Numbered from the stretch's first letter, positions 16,612 through 27,888 are shown. The stretch: DNA of 64,000 nucleotides from Candidatus Devosia phytovorans (GCA_029202405.1 CP119312.1:501001-565000), one strand, 5' to 3'. Notes: generated from the letters alone by a model not told the origin. A program made the numbers and translations.

Positions 16612-18027
16612 CTACGGCAAAATCGCCTTGAGCCTGAGCAGGGCGATGCGTTCCACCTGCTTGCAGGCCGTCGCAAATTCCTCGTCGGGACTATTGGCGA
16701 TGCGCTGCTCGAAGGCGGCCAGAATGCCCGCCTTGTCGTGGTCGCGCACGGCGATGATGAAGGGGAAGCCGAATTTTTCCACATAGGCGGCGTTGAGCGC
16801 GGTGAATTTTTCGCGCTCGGCGTCGGTCAGGTGGTCAAGTCCTGCCGAGGCCTGTTCGGCGGTGGATTCGGCCGTCAGGCGCTTGGCGGCAGCGAGCTTT
16901 CCGGCAAGGTCCGGGTGGGCGCGCAGCACGCCGAGGCGTTCCGCGTCGCTGGCCATGCGGAACTGGCTGCGCAGCGCGAAATGGAGGCCTATGGCCGTGT
17001 CACTGACCGGCGCCAATTCGCTCTCCCACGCCCGATCGGCAATCCAGGGGGAATGCTCGAAGATCGAGCCATAGCGGGCGACGAAGTCGGATTTTTCGAG
17101 TTGTGACGGGATAAACTGGGGTGCCTGGTAGGGGTGCTCTGTGGCCCAGTGCTCGGCAATGGCGAGGCGGGTGGGGATCCAGACCTTGTCGAAACCCTTG
17201 ATATAGTCGACGAATTTCCTGAGGCCCTGGAAGCGGCCGGGCTGGCCGACGAGACGGCAATGCAGGCCCAGCGACATCATCTTGGGCGCGCCGGCCTGGC
17301 CCTCGGCATAGAGGACGTCGAATGTGTCCTTGAGGAACTGGAAATACTCCTCGCCATTGTCAAAGCCCGGCCCTGTGACGAAACGCATATCGTTGGTGGA
17401 CAGCGAATAGGGGATGATGAGCTGCGGCGCACCCTTGTGCACGCGCCAATAGGGCAGGTCGTCGTCATAGGTGTCCGAGACATAGGCAAAGCCGCCGGCT
17501 TCGGAGACCAGATCGACCGTGTTGAGGGATGAGCGGCCGGTGTACCAGCCTTTCGGGCGCTCACCCGTCGCAATGGTGTGGAGGCGGATGGCCTCGGCGA
17601 TCTGGGCGCGTTCTTCCTCGGGTGGCATGTCCTTGTGCTGCACCCATTTGAGGCCATGGCTGGCGATTTCCCAGCCGGCCTCCTGCATGGCCGCAAGCTG
17701 GGTCGGGGCGCGCATCAGCGCGGTGGCGACGCCATAAACGGTAACGGGCAGATTGTTCTCGGTGAACAGGCGATGCAGACGCCAGAAGCCGGCGCGGGCG
17801 CCATATTCATACATGCTCTCGACATTGGCATGGCGCTGACCGGGCCAGGGCACCGAACCCAGCACGTCGACCAAAAAGGCCTCGGAGGCGGCATCGCCAT
17901 GCAGGATATTGTTCTCGCCGCCCTCTTCATAGTTCAGCACGAATTGCACCGCGACATGGGCGCCGCCAGGCCAGTTGGCATTGGGCGGGGTCTGGCCATA
18001 GCCATGCATGTCGCGGGGATATCGCAT
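16612..18027 (-). CDS. puuE: Allantoinase PuuE fused to OHCU decarboxylase UraD
   Basis: A 471-residue bifunctional enzyme. Residues 1-~305 are a PuuE-type allantoinase of the polysaccharide-deacetylase fold (RYPRDMHGYG, NYEEGGENNILHGD, the NodB-like SHGLKWVQH and GWYTGR). Residues ~310-471 are 2-oxo-4-hydroxy-4-carboxy-5-ureidoimidazoline decarboxylase (FEHSPWIADRAW, LRAHPDLAGK with the catalytic His). OHCU is thus decarboxylated to (S)-allantoin and the ring opened to allantoate on one polypeptide. The ATG at 18027 fits the family start; an in-frame ATG at 18057 would add 10 residues. It is divergent from uraH, whose product acts just before UraD. Confidence 0.94.
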   Translation of the reverse strand: MRYPRDMHGYGQTPPNANWPGGAHVAVQFVLNYEEGGENNILHGDAASEAFLVDVLGSVPWPGQRHANVESMYEYGARAGFWRLHRLFTENNLPVTVYGVATALMRAPTQLAAMQEAGWEIASHGLKWVQHKDMPPEEERAQIAEAIRLHTIATGERPKGWYTGRSSLNTVDLVSEAGGFAYVSDTYDDDLPYWRVHKGAPQLIIPYSLSTNDMRFVTGPGFDNGEEYFQFLKDTFDVLYAEGQAGAPKMMSLGLHCRLVGQPGRFQGLRKFVDYIKGFDKVWIPTRLAIAEHWATEHPYQAPQFIPSQLEKSDFVARYGSIFEHSPWIADRAWESELAPVSDTAIGLHFALRSQFRMASDAERLGVLRAHPDLAGKLAAAKRLTAESTAEQASAGLDHLTDAEREKFTALNAAYVEKFGFPFIIAVRDHDKAGILAAFEQRIANSPDEEFATACKQVERIALLRLKAILP

Positions 18028-18095
18028 TGTGATCTGCTTTCTTTTCTCAGTCGCCATAATATGAAGCGCAACAGTGCCGGCAAGGTGCACAAAAA

Positions 18096-18111
18096 TGGAC
18101 CAGTTGGTAAA
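18096..18111. promoter_or_regulatory. RutR-like operator in the puuE/uraH divergent promoter
   Basis: TGGACCAGTTGGTAAA has a perfect ACCA-N2-TGGT core and matches the E. coli RutR consensus (TTGACCA-N2-TGGTCAA) at 12 of 14 fixed positions (counting the two spacer bases as free). RutR is a TetR-family regulator of pyrimidine and purine degradation genes, and related repressors occur in alphaproteobacteria. It lies about 70 bp from both starts. No such regulator is encoded in the window. Confidence 0.5.
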
Positions 18112-18178
18112 AAATGAGCATTGCGCGCGGCGTTTGATGCGCTAGTCTTCCAGCTGGGGAATTACGGAGCAGCAGACT

Positions 18179-18535
18179 ATGGCCGGAGCAGGCCGACTTA
18201 CGACGCATGTCCTGGACACGATGCATGGCACGCCGGCGCGCGGCATGCGGATAGAGTTGCACTACGTGCATGGCGATCACACGCATCACGTCACCGACAG
18301 CTATACCAACGCCGACGGGCGGGTGGACAACCCGCTGCTCGACGAGCAGCAGTTCGACAAGGGTGAGTTCGAGATTCGCTTCCATGTCGGGCAGTATTTC
18401 GAGCGGCTCGGCGTCGAGATCGAGACGCCTTTCCTCGATGTGGTGCCGGTGCGCTTCACCATTTCCGAAGACAAGCACTATCACGTGCCGCTGCTGGTCA
18501 GCCCGTTCAGCTATTCCACCTATCGGGGGAGCTGA
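18179..18535 (+). CDS. uraH: 5-hydroxyisourate hydrolase
   Basis: A 118-residue transthyretin-like enzyme that opens 5-hydroxyisourate to OHCU. The N-terminal LTTHVLDTMHGTPARG and the C-terminal tetrapeptide YRGS are the family signatures; the conserved His, Arg, His and Ser or Tyr of the active site are present (THVLD, R-x-ELHY, KHYHVPLL). It is the first gene of a uraH-xdhABC transporter operon (3-bp gap to xdhA) and divergent from puuE. Confidence 0.96.
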   Translation: MAGAGRLTTHVLDTMHGTPARGMRIELHYVHGDHTHHVTDSYTNADGRVDNPLLDEQQFDKGEFEIRFHVGQYFERLGVEIETPFLDVVPVRFTISEDKHYHVPLLVSPFSYSTYRGS

Positions 18536-18538
18536 GTC

Positions 18539-20005
18539 GTGGTCGACGTGTCGGGCGCCATCCGCTTCATCCTCAATGACGAGGAAATCAGCCTCACCGA
18601 TGTGAAGCCCGAGACGACCCTGCTCGACTGGCTGCGGATCGACCAGCGCCTGCGCGGCTCCAAGGAAGGTTGCGCCGAGGGCGATTGCGGGGCCTGTACG
18701 GTCCTCGTCGGGCGGATGATGGGCGACGAGGTCATCTATGACTCGGTGACCGCCTGTATCCGTTTCGTGGGCAGCCTGCATGGCACCCACGTCGTGACCG
18801 TCGAACATCTCAGGGGCAAGGATGGGCTGCTGCATCCGGTGCAGCAGGCGATGGTGGATTTCCATGGGTCCCAATGCGGCTTCTGCACCCCGGGCATTGT
18901 CATGAGCCTTTATGGGTTGTGGATGCGCGAGCCTGATCCCAGCCAGTCGGCCATCGAAAAGGCGCTGCAGGGCAATCTCTGCCGCTGCACCGGCTATGCG
19001 CCGATCATCAAGGCGGGCAAGGCGATTTCCACTTATGGCCAGCCGCAGGGCGATCCGCTGTGGGCCGAACGCATTGCGCTCAAGGACAAGATCAAGGCGA
19101 TCAACGACGGTCGCCGCGTCGAGATTGGCGAGGGTGCAGAGCGAGTCATCGTGCCGGCCAATCTCGATGATTTTGCCGATATCTACGAGGCCAATCCAAC
19201 GGCGGTTATCGTCAATGGCTCGACCGATGTCGGGCTCTGGGTCACCAAGTTCATGCGCTCGATCGGGCCGGTGATCTTCATCAATCACCTGCAGGAGCTC
19301 AAGCGCATCGCTGAAAACGACAGCGAAGTGCGCTTCTATGCCGGCGTCAGCTATTCCGAGGCGCTGCCGGTCATCAAAGCCAATTTTCCGCAGCTCGGAG
19401 AGTTGTGGGATCGCATTGCCGGCGAGCAGATCCGCAATATGGGCACGATCGGCGGCAATATCGCCAATGGCTCGCCGATCGGCGATACGCCGCCGCCCTT
19501 CATCGCGCTGGGCGCCAAGCTCAGCCTGCGTCGAGGCGATCATCGTCGCGAAATCCGGCTTGAGGATTATTTCCTGAGCTATGGCAAGCAGGACCGCCAG
19601 CCCGGCGAATTCGTCGAGAGTGTGACGCTGCCTTTACTGCCGGCGGGCGAACAGTTCGCCACCTACAAGATTTCCAAGCGGCGCGAGGAAGACATTTCGG
19701 CGCTTTGTGGCGCCTTCCGCGTCTTCGTCAATGATGCCGGCATTGTCGGCATGGCGCGGATTGCCTTTGGCGGCATGGCGGCAACGCCCAAGCGCGCCAA
19801 GACGGTGGAAGCGGCGCTGGTGGGCAAGCCGTGGACGCAGGCGACGGTGGATGCGGCTGTCGCGGCCTTTGCCGAGGACTACCAGCCGTTGACCGATATG
19901 CGCGCCTCCGCAGAATACCGCTTGCTGACGGCGCAAAACCTGCTCAAGCGCTTCTTTCTCGACACGACGGGCCAGGGCCAGCGCCTGCGGCGGCAGGTGG
20001 CGTGA
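18539..20005 (+). CDS. xdhA: Xanthine dehydrogenase small subunit (2Fe-2S and FAD)
   Basis: A 488-residue subunit. The N-terminal 2Fe-2S domain has CAEGDCGACTVLVG; the second has GFCTPGIVMSL and NLCRCTGYAPI. The FAD domain starts around residue 200 with PTAVIVNGSTDVGLWVTK and includes IRNMGTIGGNIANGSPIGDTPP; the rest is the CO dehydrogenase flavoprotein C-terminal domain. It passes electrons from the molybdenum subunit to NAD. The start is GTG at 18539 with a GGGGGAG site inside the end of uraH. It is coupled to xdhB by a one-base stop/start overlap (TGATG). Confidence 0.95.
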   Translation: MVDVSGAIRFILNDEEISLTDVKPETTLLDWLRIDQRLRGSKEGCAEGDCGACTVLVGRMMGDEVIYDSVTACIRFVGSLHGTHVVTVEHLRGKDGLLHPVQQAMVDFHGSQCGFCTPGIVMSLYGLWMREPDPSQSAIEKALQGNLCRCTGYAPIIKAGKAISTYGQPQGDPLWAERIALKDKIKAINDGRRVEIGEGAERVIVPANLDDFADIYEANPTAVIVNGSTDVGLWVTKFMRSIGPVIFINHLQELKRIAENDSEVRFYAGVSYSEALPVIKANFPQLGELWDRIAGEQIRNMGTIGGNIANGSPIGDTPPPFIALGAKLSLRRGDHRREIRLEDYFLSYGKQDRQPGEFVESVTLPLLPAGEQFATYKISKRREEDISALCGAFRVFVNDAGIVGMARIAFGGMAATPKRAKTVEAALVGKPWTQATVDAAVAAFAEDYQPLTDMRASAEYRLLTAQNLLKRFFLDTTGQGQRLRRQVA

Positions 20006-22332
20006 TGAACAAGCAGGTTTCGATCGCCCAGCCGCAATTGCATGTGTCGATCAAGCATGACTCGGCCATCAAGCAGGTGGCGGGCAAGGCCGACTATATC
20101 GACGACCTGCCCGAGCCCGAAGGCATGTGCCACGCCTACCTCGGTCTGTCGACCAAGCCGCATGCCGACATTGTTTCGATGGACCTCGACGCCGTGCGCA
20201 AGGCCCCGGGCGTGGTGGCGGTGCTTACCGCCGCGGATGTGCCGGCCGAGAATGACGTGAGCTCCGTGCACAAGCATGACGAGCCGGTGTTTGCCAGCAA
20301 GCGCGTGGTCACCTGGGGCCAGCCGCTTTTTGCGGTGATCGCCAAAACGCGCGACGCGGCGCGGCGGGCGACCAAGCTGGCCAAGGTGGAATACGCCGAA
20401 CTGCCATTTTTTACCGATGTCGATGGCGCCATCGCCGCCGGCGGCAAGGTGGTCACCGAACCGCTCAAGCTTGAGCGTGGCGATGTCGAGGCCGGCTTTG
20501 CCGCGTCGCCGCGCCGGGTCAAGGGGCAGGTGCGGATCGGCGGGCAGGAGCATTTCTATCTCGAAAGCCAGGCGGCGCTGGCCATTCCGGGCGAAGACAA
20601 TGAGCTGACCATTCATTGCTCGACCCAGCATCCGACCGAAATCCAGGTGATCGTCGCCCAGGTGCTGGGCATTCCCCATGCCGCCATCACGGTCAACATG
20701 CGCCGCATGGGCGGCGGTTTCGGTGGCAAGGAAACGCAGGGCAATCTCTTTGCTTCCGTTGCGGCGATTGCGGCCAAAAAGCTTGGTTGCGCCATCAAGA
20801 TCCGGCCTGACCGCGATGACGATTTCCAGATCACTGGCAAGCGGCATGATTTCCTGGTCGACTACGATGTCGGCTATGATGACGACGGCAAGATTCAGGC
20901 GGTGAACGCGACCTATGCGGCGCGCTCGGGCTATTCGGCCGATCTTTCGGGCCCGGTGACCGATCGCGCGCTGTTCCACGCCGACAATGCCTATTGGTAT
21001 CCTGCCGTACGGGTGAACTCGCTGCCGCTCTTCACCAATACGGTCTCCAACACCGCTTTCCGCGGCTTTGGCGGGCCGCAGGGCATCATCGGGGCGGAGC
21101 GCTGGATCGAGGATATTGCCTATGCCTTGGGCAAAGATCCGCTCGAGATCCGCAAGGCCAATTTCTACGGCACGGACACCGACAATGTGACGCCCTATCA
21201 CCAGGTGGTGGAGGACAATGTCATCCACCGGGTGATCGAGGAGCTGGAGCAGACGTCGGACTATTCTGCGCGACGCGCGGCGATCCTTGAATACAACAAG
21301 ACCAGCCCGGTGCTGCGCAAGGGCATTGCCATGGTGCCGGTCAAGTTCGGCATTTCCTTCACCGCGACTTGGCACAACCAGGCCGGCGCCTTGATCCATG
21401 TCTATCGCGACGGGTCCATCCATCTCAGCCATGGCGGCACGGAGATGGGGCAGGGGCTCCATATCAAGGTGGCGCAGGTGGTGGCCGATGTGTTCGGCGT
21501 GCCTGTCGAGCATATCCAGATCATGGCGACCAATACCGGCAAGGTTCCCAATACCTCAGCCACGGCCGCGTCATCCGGCACCGATCTCAACGGCATGGCG
21601 GCGCTCGATGGCGCGACCCAGATCAAGGACCGGATGACGGCGCATGCCGCCTTCATCTACGAGGTCGAGCCGGGCGAGGTGCATTGGGAATTCGGCGGCG
21701 TCCGCGTCGGCGCGCAGTTCGTGCCCTTTGCCGAGCTTGCCACCTCGTGCTGGATGAATCGCGTGCAGCTCAGCGCTGCCGGCTTCTACAAGACGCCGAA
21801 AATCCACTGGGATCGTGCGACCGGGCGCGGCAAGCCCTTCTATTATTATGCCTATGGCGCGGCGGCGGCCGAAGTCACCATCGACACGCTGACCGGCGAA
21901 TATGTCGTCGATCGCGCCGATGTGCTTGAGGATGTCGGCCGTTCGCTCAACCCGGCCATCGATATCGGGCAAGTGGAAGGCGGCTTCATCCAGGGCATGG
22001 GGTGGCTGACCACGGAAGAATTGTGGTGGGACCAGAAAGGCCAGCTGCGCACGCATGCGCCGTCGACCTACAAGATCCCGCTGGCATCCGACGTGCCGCC
22101 GATCTTCAATGTCCGGCTGGCGGAGTGGAGCGTCAACAAGGAACCGGCCATCGGCCGCTCCAAGGCCGTAGGCGAGCCGCCGCTGGTACTCGGCTATTCA
22201 GTGGTCGAGGCCATCTCCATGGCTGTGGCCTCGGTCGCCGACTACAGGATCGCGCCGCGTCTCGACATGCCGGCGACGCCCGAGCGCGTGCTGATGGGTG
22301 TCGAGCGGCTGAAACGCGAGGCGCAGGGGTGA
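20005..22332 (+). CDS. xdhB: Xanthine dehydrogenase large subunit (molybdopterin)
   Basis: A 775-residue molybdenum hydroxylase subunit that oxidises hypoxanthine and xanthine to urate. It has GKADYIDDLPEPEGMCHAYL at the start, then GGQEHFYLESQAAL, RRMGGGFGGKE, the cofactor-contact FRGFGGPQG and the catalytic-site region GKAVGEPPLVLGYSV with the Glu. ATG at 20005 overlaps the xdhA stop; a longer reading starting at 19831 would run through xdhA and is rejected. It needs XdhC for sulfurated cofactor insertion; xdhC follows with a GTGA overlap. Confidence 0.95.
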   Translation: MNKQVSIAQPQLHVSIKHDSAIKQVAGKADYIDDLPEPEGMCHAYLGLSTKPHADIVSMDLDAVRKAPGVVAVLTAADVPAENDVSSVHKHDEPVFASKRVVTWGQPLFAVIAKTRDAARRATKLAKVEYAELPFFTDVDGAIAAGGKVVTEPLKLERGDVEAGFAASPRRVKGQVRIGGQEHFYLESQAALAIPGEDNELTIHCSTQHPTEIQVIVAQVLGIPHAAITVNMRRMGGGFGGKETQGNLFASVAAIAAKKLGCAIKIRPDRDDDFQITGKRHDFLVDYDVGYDDDGKIQAVNATYAARSGYSADLSGPVTDRALFHADNAYWYPAVRVNSLPLFTNTVSNTAFRGFGGPQGIIGAERWIEDIAYALGKDPLEIRKANFYGTDTDNVTPYHQVVEDNVIHRVIEELEQTSDYSARRAAILEYNKTSPVLRKGIAMVPVKFGISFTATWHNQAGALIHVYRDGSIHLSHGGTEMGQGLHIKVAQVVADVFGVPVEHIQIMATNTGKVPNTSATAASSGTDLNGMAALDGATQIKDRMTAHAAFIYEVEPGEVHWEFGGVRVGAQFVPFAELATSCWMNRVQLSAAGFYKTPKIHWDRATGRGKPFYYYAYGAAAAEVTIDTLTGEYVVDRADVLEDVGRSLNPAIDIGQVEGGFIQGMGWLTTEELWWDQKGQLRTHAPSTYKIPLASDVPPIFNVRLAEWSVNKEPAIGRSKAVGEPPLVLGYSVVEAISMAVASVADYRIAPRLDMPATPERVLMGVERLKREAQG

Positions 22333-23192
22333 GCACGCGTTCCGCCGGGATTGCTGCATTCTTCTCGTCCGAACCCGACGCCATTGTCTGCGAACTGACC
22401 TCCGTCCGCGGGTCGTCGCCGCGCGAGCAGGGCACGTTCATGCTGGTGGGGCGCAAGGCGCTGTTCGGCACGATCGGCGGAGGGGCGCTGGAGTATATGG
22501 TCATCGCGCATGCGCGGCGGCTGATCGCCAATGGGCAGGCCGAGGAAGCCATGGATGTCCCCTTGGGCCCGGAGATCGGCCAGTGCTGCGGCGGGCGCGT
22601 CGGCGTCAGCCTGCGCTATGCCGAGGCCGGCTTGCGCGATGAGCTGGCTCAGATGGTCGCCAGGGAAGATGCGGCGCTGCCGCATGTCTATGTGTTTGGC
22701 GCCGGCCATGTCGGGCGTGCGCTGGCGCAAATCCTCTCCATCCTGCCGGTGCAGCTGGAGGTTATCGACACGCGCCGCGAGGAGCTCGATCTGCTGCCGT
22801 ATGACATCGCATCGCGTGCCGTCGCCATGCCCGAGGCAGTGGTGCGGTCGGCGCCTATGGGAAGCTCCTATGTCATCCTCACGCATGACCATGCGCTCGA
22901 TTTCCTGATCGCCCAGGAAGCCCTTGCACGGGTGGATGCGCCCTACATCGGCATGGTCGGCAGCCAGACCAAACGGGCGAAGTTCTCCAGCTGGTTTCGG
23001 AGCGAGGGCGGCGATGCCAAGTCATTGGATCGGCTGATTTTACCAATCGGACAGATTGGCCTTGGGGATAAGCGCCCGGCGGTTATAGCGGCACTAGCGG
23101 CGGCCGAAATTATGGTCCACATTGGGTCTCGGGAAGCTGACGTCGCGTGTGAAAACGCCCCCGAGCAATTGGGGGTGACGATTGGACTCTAG
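22329..23192 (+). CDS. xdhC: Xanthine dehydrogenase accessory protein (molybdenum cofactor insertion)
   Basis: A 287-residue chaperone that binds molybdenum cofactor and helps its sulfuration and insertion into XdhB. The N-terminal domain has CELTSVRGSSPREQGTFMLV with GTIGGGALE and the paired cysteine motif QCCGGRV. The C-terminal domain is a Rossmann fold (VYVFGAGHVGRALAQ) with HDHALDFLIAQEAL and YIGMVGSQTKRA. The start is GTG at 22329, within the xdhB stop (GTGA), so translation is coupled. The transporter ATPase gene starts one base after its stop. Confidence 0.93.
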   Translation: MSTRSAGIAAFFSSEPDAIVCELTSVRGSSPREQGTFMLVGRKALFGTIGGGALEYMVIAHARRLIANGQAEEAMDVPLGPEIGQCCGGRVGVSLRYAEAGLRDELAQMVAREDAALPHVYVFGAGHVGRALAQILSILPVQLEVIDTRREELDLLPYDIASRAVAMPEAVVRSAPMGSSYVILTHDHALDFLIAQEALARVDAPYIGMVGSQTKRAKFSSWFRSEGGDAKSLDRLILPIGQIGLGDKRPAVIAALAAAEIMVHIGSREADVACENAPEQLGVTIGL

Positions 23193-23193
23193 C

Positions 23194-24706
<1,513 letters not shown>

Positions 24707-24726
<20 letters not shown>

Positions 24727-25792
24727 GAAAAGGCGCGAGCCGTCCAGGTTCATGCTTTATGCGACGCCGATCGCCGCCGTGGTGCTGACCATGGTCATCG
24801 GCGCGATCATCTTCTCGTTGATCGGCTTTAACGGCATTGGCGCGGTGCGCGAGATCTTCCTCACGCCGCTGACCAATCCCTACAAGTGGCAGGACCTGGC
24901 GGTGAAGGCCGCGCCGTTGATCATTATCGGCGTAGGCCTGTCGGTGGCCTATCGCGCCAATGTCTGGAATATCGGCGCTGAGGGTCAATATATCATCGGT
25001 GGCCTCGCCGGCACCTGGGTGGCCCTGCTGACCTGGGGCATGACCGGCTGGTGGATCCTGCCGCTGATGATTCTGGCCGGCATTGCTGGTGGCATGCTCT
25101 ATGCCGCCATTCCGGCGCTGCTCAAGACGCGGCTCAACGTCAATGAAATCCTGACCTCGCTGATGCTGACCTATGCCTCGGTACAGCTGATCTACTATCT
25201 GATCCGCGCGCCCTGGAAGGATCCGATGGGCATGGGCTTCCCCCAGACGCGGCTCTTTTCTGAAGCGGCGCGCCTGCCCACGGTCATTCCCGGCACGATC
25301 GTGCATCTGGGCGTGCCGATCGCCATTGTCGTCGCGCTGATCGCCTGGTTCGTGATGACGAAAACGGTGTTCGGCTATCGCATGCGCGTGGTCGGTGCCG
25401 CGCCGCAGGCGGCCCGCTATGGCGGGTTCTCCGAGACCAAGACGATCTGGCTGGCCATGCTGGTCAGCGGTGCTTTTGCCGGCCTGGCCGGCGTTCTCGA
25501 GGTGGCCGGGCCGTTCCAGCGCATGGTGCCGGGCTTTCCGACCAATTACGGCTTCACCGCCATCATCGTTGCCTTCCTCGGACGGCTCAGCCCGCTTGGC
25601 GTGCTGCTGGGGGGCGTGGTGCTCGCCATTACCTTTGTCGGTGGCGAAGTGGCGCAGACCACCATCGGCCTGCCCAATGCGGCGACCGGCATATTCCAGG
25701 CCATGATGCTGTTCTTCCTGCTGGCGGGGGACATTCTGATCAAATACCGGCTGCGGCGCGTCGTGCCGCAGGCCGAGGCGAGGGCGGCGTAA
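24707..25792 (+). CDS. ABC transporter permease 1 of the purine-linked importer
   Basis: A 361-residue inner-membrane permease of the branched-chain/ribose/nucleoside-like type (YufP). The first helix is at about residues 15-38, with the conserved loop YRANVWNIGAEGQYIIGGL and a run of further helices, and LKTRLNVNEILTSLMLTYA, FGYRMRVVGAAPQAARYGG and TAIIVAFLGRLSPLGVLLGG. It overlaps the ATPase gene by 20 bases; a GGAGG site precedes two adjacent ATGs (24707 and 24710). Confidence 0.92.
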
Positions 25793-26722
25793 ATGGAACT
25801 GACCCTGGTCCTTGCCATCCTCGTTACCGTGGTCGGCGCCTCGACGCCGATCCTGCTCGCGGCACTGGGCGAACTGGTGGTCGAACGCGCCGGCGTGCTT
25901 AATCTCGGCGTCGAGGGCATGATGCTGATCGGCGCCATTGCCGGTTTCGTCGTGCAGTTCCACACCGGCAATCCCTATCTGGCGCTGCTCGCAGGGGCTG
26001 CCGCCGGGCTCTGCGCCTCGCTGATCTTCGGCTTTCTGACCCTGTCGCTTTCGGCCAACCAGACGGCCACGGGCCTGGCGCTGACCATTTTCGGCACCGG
26101 CTTTTCGGCCCTGGCCGGCGCATCCTATTCGGCACGGCCGGTGACGCTGATGCAGCCGCTGTTCCCGCTGGAGCTGGCAACGCATCCTGTCGGCAAGGTC
26201 ATCTTCGGCTATGCCTTCCCGATCTACTTTGCCTTCTTCATGGTCGTCGCCATCTGGTATTTCCTGCACAGGACCCGTGCCGGCCTGATCCTCCGTGCCG
26301 TGGGCGAGAACGACCAGTCGGCGCATTCGATCGGCTATTCGGTGATCGGCGTGCGCTACCTTGCCGTGATGTTCGGTGGCGCCATGGCGGGTCTCGCGGG
26401 CGCCTGTTTCCCGCTGCTGCTGACGCCCCAATGGGCCGAGCGGATGACTGCCGGCCGGGGGTGGATTGCGGTGGCGCTGGTGGTCTTTGCCAGCTGGAAA
26501 CCATTCCGTCTCCTCGCCGGCGCCTATCTCTTTGGTCTGGTCATGACCATGGAGCTTTATGCCAAGGCTGGCGGCGGTCCGCTTTCAGCCATTCCGTCAG
26601 AACTATGGGCCGCTCTGCCCTATCTCGCGACAGTCATCGTGCTCGTGCTGATTTCGATCCGGCGCGACGCGACCACCAATGCACCGGCCTGCCTCGGCAA
26701 GCCGTTCTTGCCCAGCAATTGA
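25793..26722 (+). CDS. ABC transporter permease 2 of the purine-linked importer
   Basis: A 309-residue integral membrane protein (YufQ-like) that pairs with the upstream permease. It shows the helix-loop NLGVEGMMLIGAIAGF, TATGLALTIFGTGFSAL, LRAVGENDQSAHSIGYSV and RGWIAVALVVFASWKP, the typical conserved segments of this group. It starts immediately after the permease 1 stop. About 58 bp separate it from the substrate-binding protein gene. Confidence 0.92.
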   Translation: MELTLVLAILVTVVGASTPILLAALGELVVERAGVLNLGVEGMMLIGAIAGFVVQFHTGNPYLALLAGAAAGLCASLIFGFLTLSLSANQTATGLALTIFGTGFSALAGASYSARPVTLMQPLFPLELATHPVGKVIFGYAFPIYFAFFMVVAIWYFLHRTRAGLILRAVGENDQSAHSIGYSVIGVRYLAVMFGGAMAGLAGACFPLLLTPQWAERMTAGRGWIAVALVVFASWKPFRLLAGAYLFGLVMTMELYAKAGGGPLSAIPSELWAALPYLATVIVLVLISIRRDATTNAPACLGKPFLPSN

Positions 26723-26780
26723 GGCGGCGCTCAATGATCACCTCAATCTCGAAAAATAGTCATCCAGGAGAAAACTAGTA

Positions 26781-27863
26781 ATGACTCTGTCACGTCGCAG
26801 TTTCGTCAAGGTCGGCGGTGCCGCCCTTACCCTGCCGCTGCTCGGCTCGACTGCCTTTGCGCAGGAAAAGCTCAAGATCGGCTTCATCTATGTCGGCTCG
26901 ATCAACGACAATGGCTATAACTATGCCCATAATCAGGGCCGTATCTTCGTCGAGGAAAGCCTCGGCGATGCGGTTGAGACCGTGTTCGTCGAAAACGTGC
27001 CGGAAGGCCCGGACTGCGAGCGCGTGTTGCGCGAACTGGCCCAGCAGGGCTGCAAGTTGATCTTTGCCACCAGCTTCGGCTTCGGTGACTCGGTGATCAA
27101 GGTCGCCCAGCAGTTCCCCGATATCGCCTTCGAACACGCCACCGGCTATATGAAGGCCGACAATGTGGGCCTTTATAACGCCCGCTTCTACGAAGGCCGT
27201 GCGGTCTGCGGCACGATCGCCGGCCACATGTCGGTAACCGGCAAGGCTGGTTACATCGGTTCCTTCCCGATCCCGGAAGTCGTCATGGGCATCAATGCTC
27301 TGGCCCTCAGCGGCCGCAAGATCAACCCCGAGTTCACGGTCAAGCCGGTCTATATCTCGACCTGGAATGACCCGGCCAAGGAAGCCGATGCGGCCCGGGC
27401 CATGATCGACCAGGGCATCGATATCGTCGCCCAGCATACCGACGGTCCGGCTGCCCTGCAGGTTGCGGCCGAGCGTGGCATTGTCGGTGGCTTCGGCCAG
27501 GGTGCCGACATGTCGGCCTTCGCGCCCGAAACCCAGCTGACCGCCATCATCGACCATTGGGGTCCGCACTACCTGGCCTCTGCCCAGGCCGTGCTCGATG
27601 GCAACTGGACACCGGGCGATACCTGGGAAGGTCTCAAGGAAGACGTGGTCCAGATGGGCCCCTATAATGAAAAGGTGCCGGCCGATGTCGTCGCCGCCGC
27701 CGAAGCAGTGCGCACCGGCCAGATCGATGGCTCGTTCCACATCTTCACCGGCCCGATCAACGACAATACCGGCACCGAGCGTGTTGCTGCCGGCGTCGTG
27801 ATGACCGATGCCGAACTGCTCAGCATGGACTGGTATGTCGAAGGCGTCGAACAGCCGGCATAA
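26781..27863 (+). CDS. BMP family substrate-binding protein, Tat-type signal
   Basis: A 360-residue periplasmic binding protein of the basic membrane protein (BmpA/TmpC) family. The N-terminus SRRSFVKVGGAALTLPLLG..AFA is a twin-arginine signal. The mature part begins KLKIGFIYVGSINDNGYNYAH and includes FATSFGFGDSVIKVA, YEGRAVCGTIAGHM and AQHTDGPAALQVA, the usual ligand-cleft segments. BMP proteins in proteobacteria bind nucleosides; neighbouring xdh, puu and gua genes make a purine substrate likely (inference). It has an AGGAG site at the end of a short intergenic stretch and is last in the uraH-xdhABC-transporter cluster. Confidence 0.92.
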   Translation: MTLSRRSFVKVGGAALTLPLLGSTAFAQEKLKIGFIYVGSINDNGYNYAHNQGRIFVEESLGDAVETVFVENVPEGPDCERVLRELAQQGCKLIFATSFGFGDSVIKVAQQFPDIAFEHATGYMKADNVGLYNARFYEGRAVCGTIAGHMSVTGKAGYIGSFPIPEVVMGINALALSGRKINPEFTVKPVYISTWNDPAKEADAARAMIDQGIDIVAQHTDGPAALQVAAERGIVGGFGQGADMSAFAPETQLTAIIDHWGPHYLASAQAVLDGNWTPGDTWEGLKEDVVQMGPYNEKVPADVVAAAEAVRTGQIDGSFHIFTGPINDNTGTERVAAGVVMTDAELLSMDWYVEGVEQPA

Positions 27864-27888
27864 GCTGGGCGCGATGCTCGAGTGATAG

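Noticed and set aside
19831..20004. N-terminal extension of xdhB
   Set aside because: It overlaps the conserved end of xdhA; the family start and the stop/start overlap at 20005 are clear.
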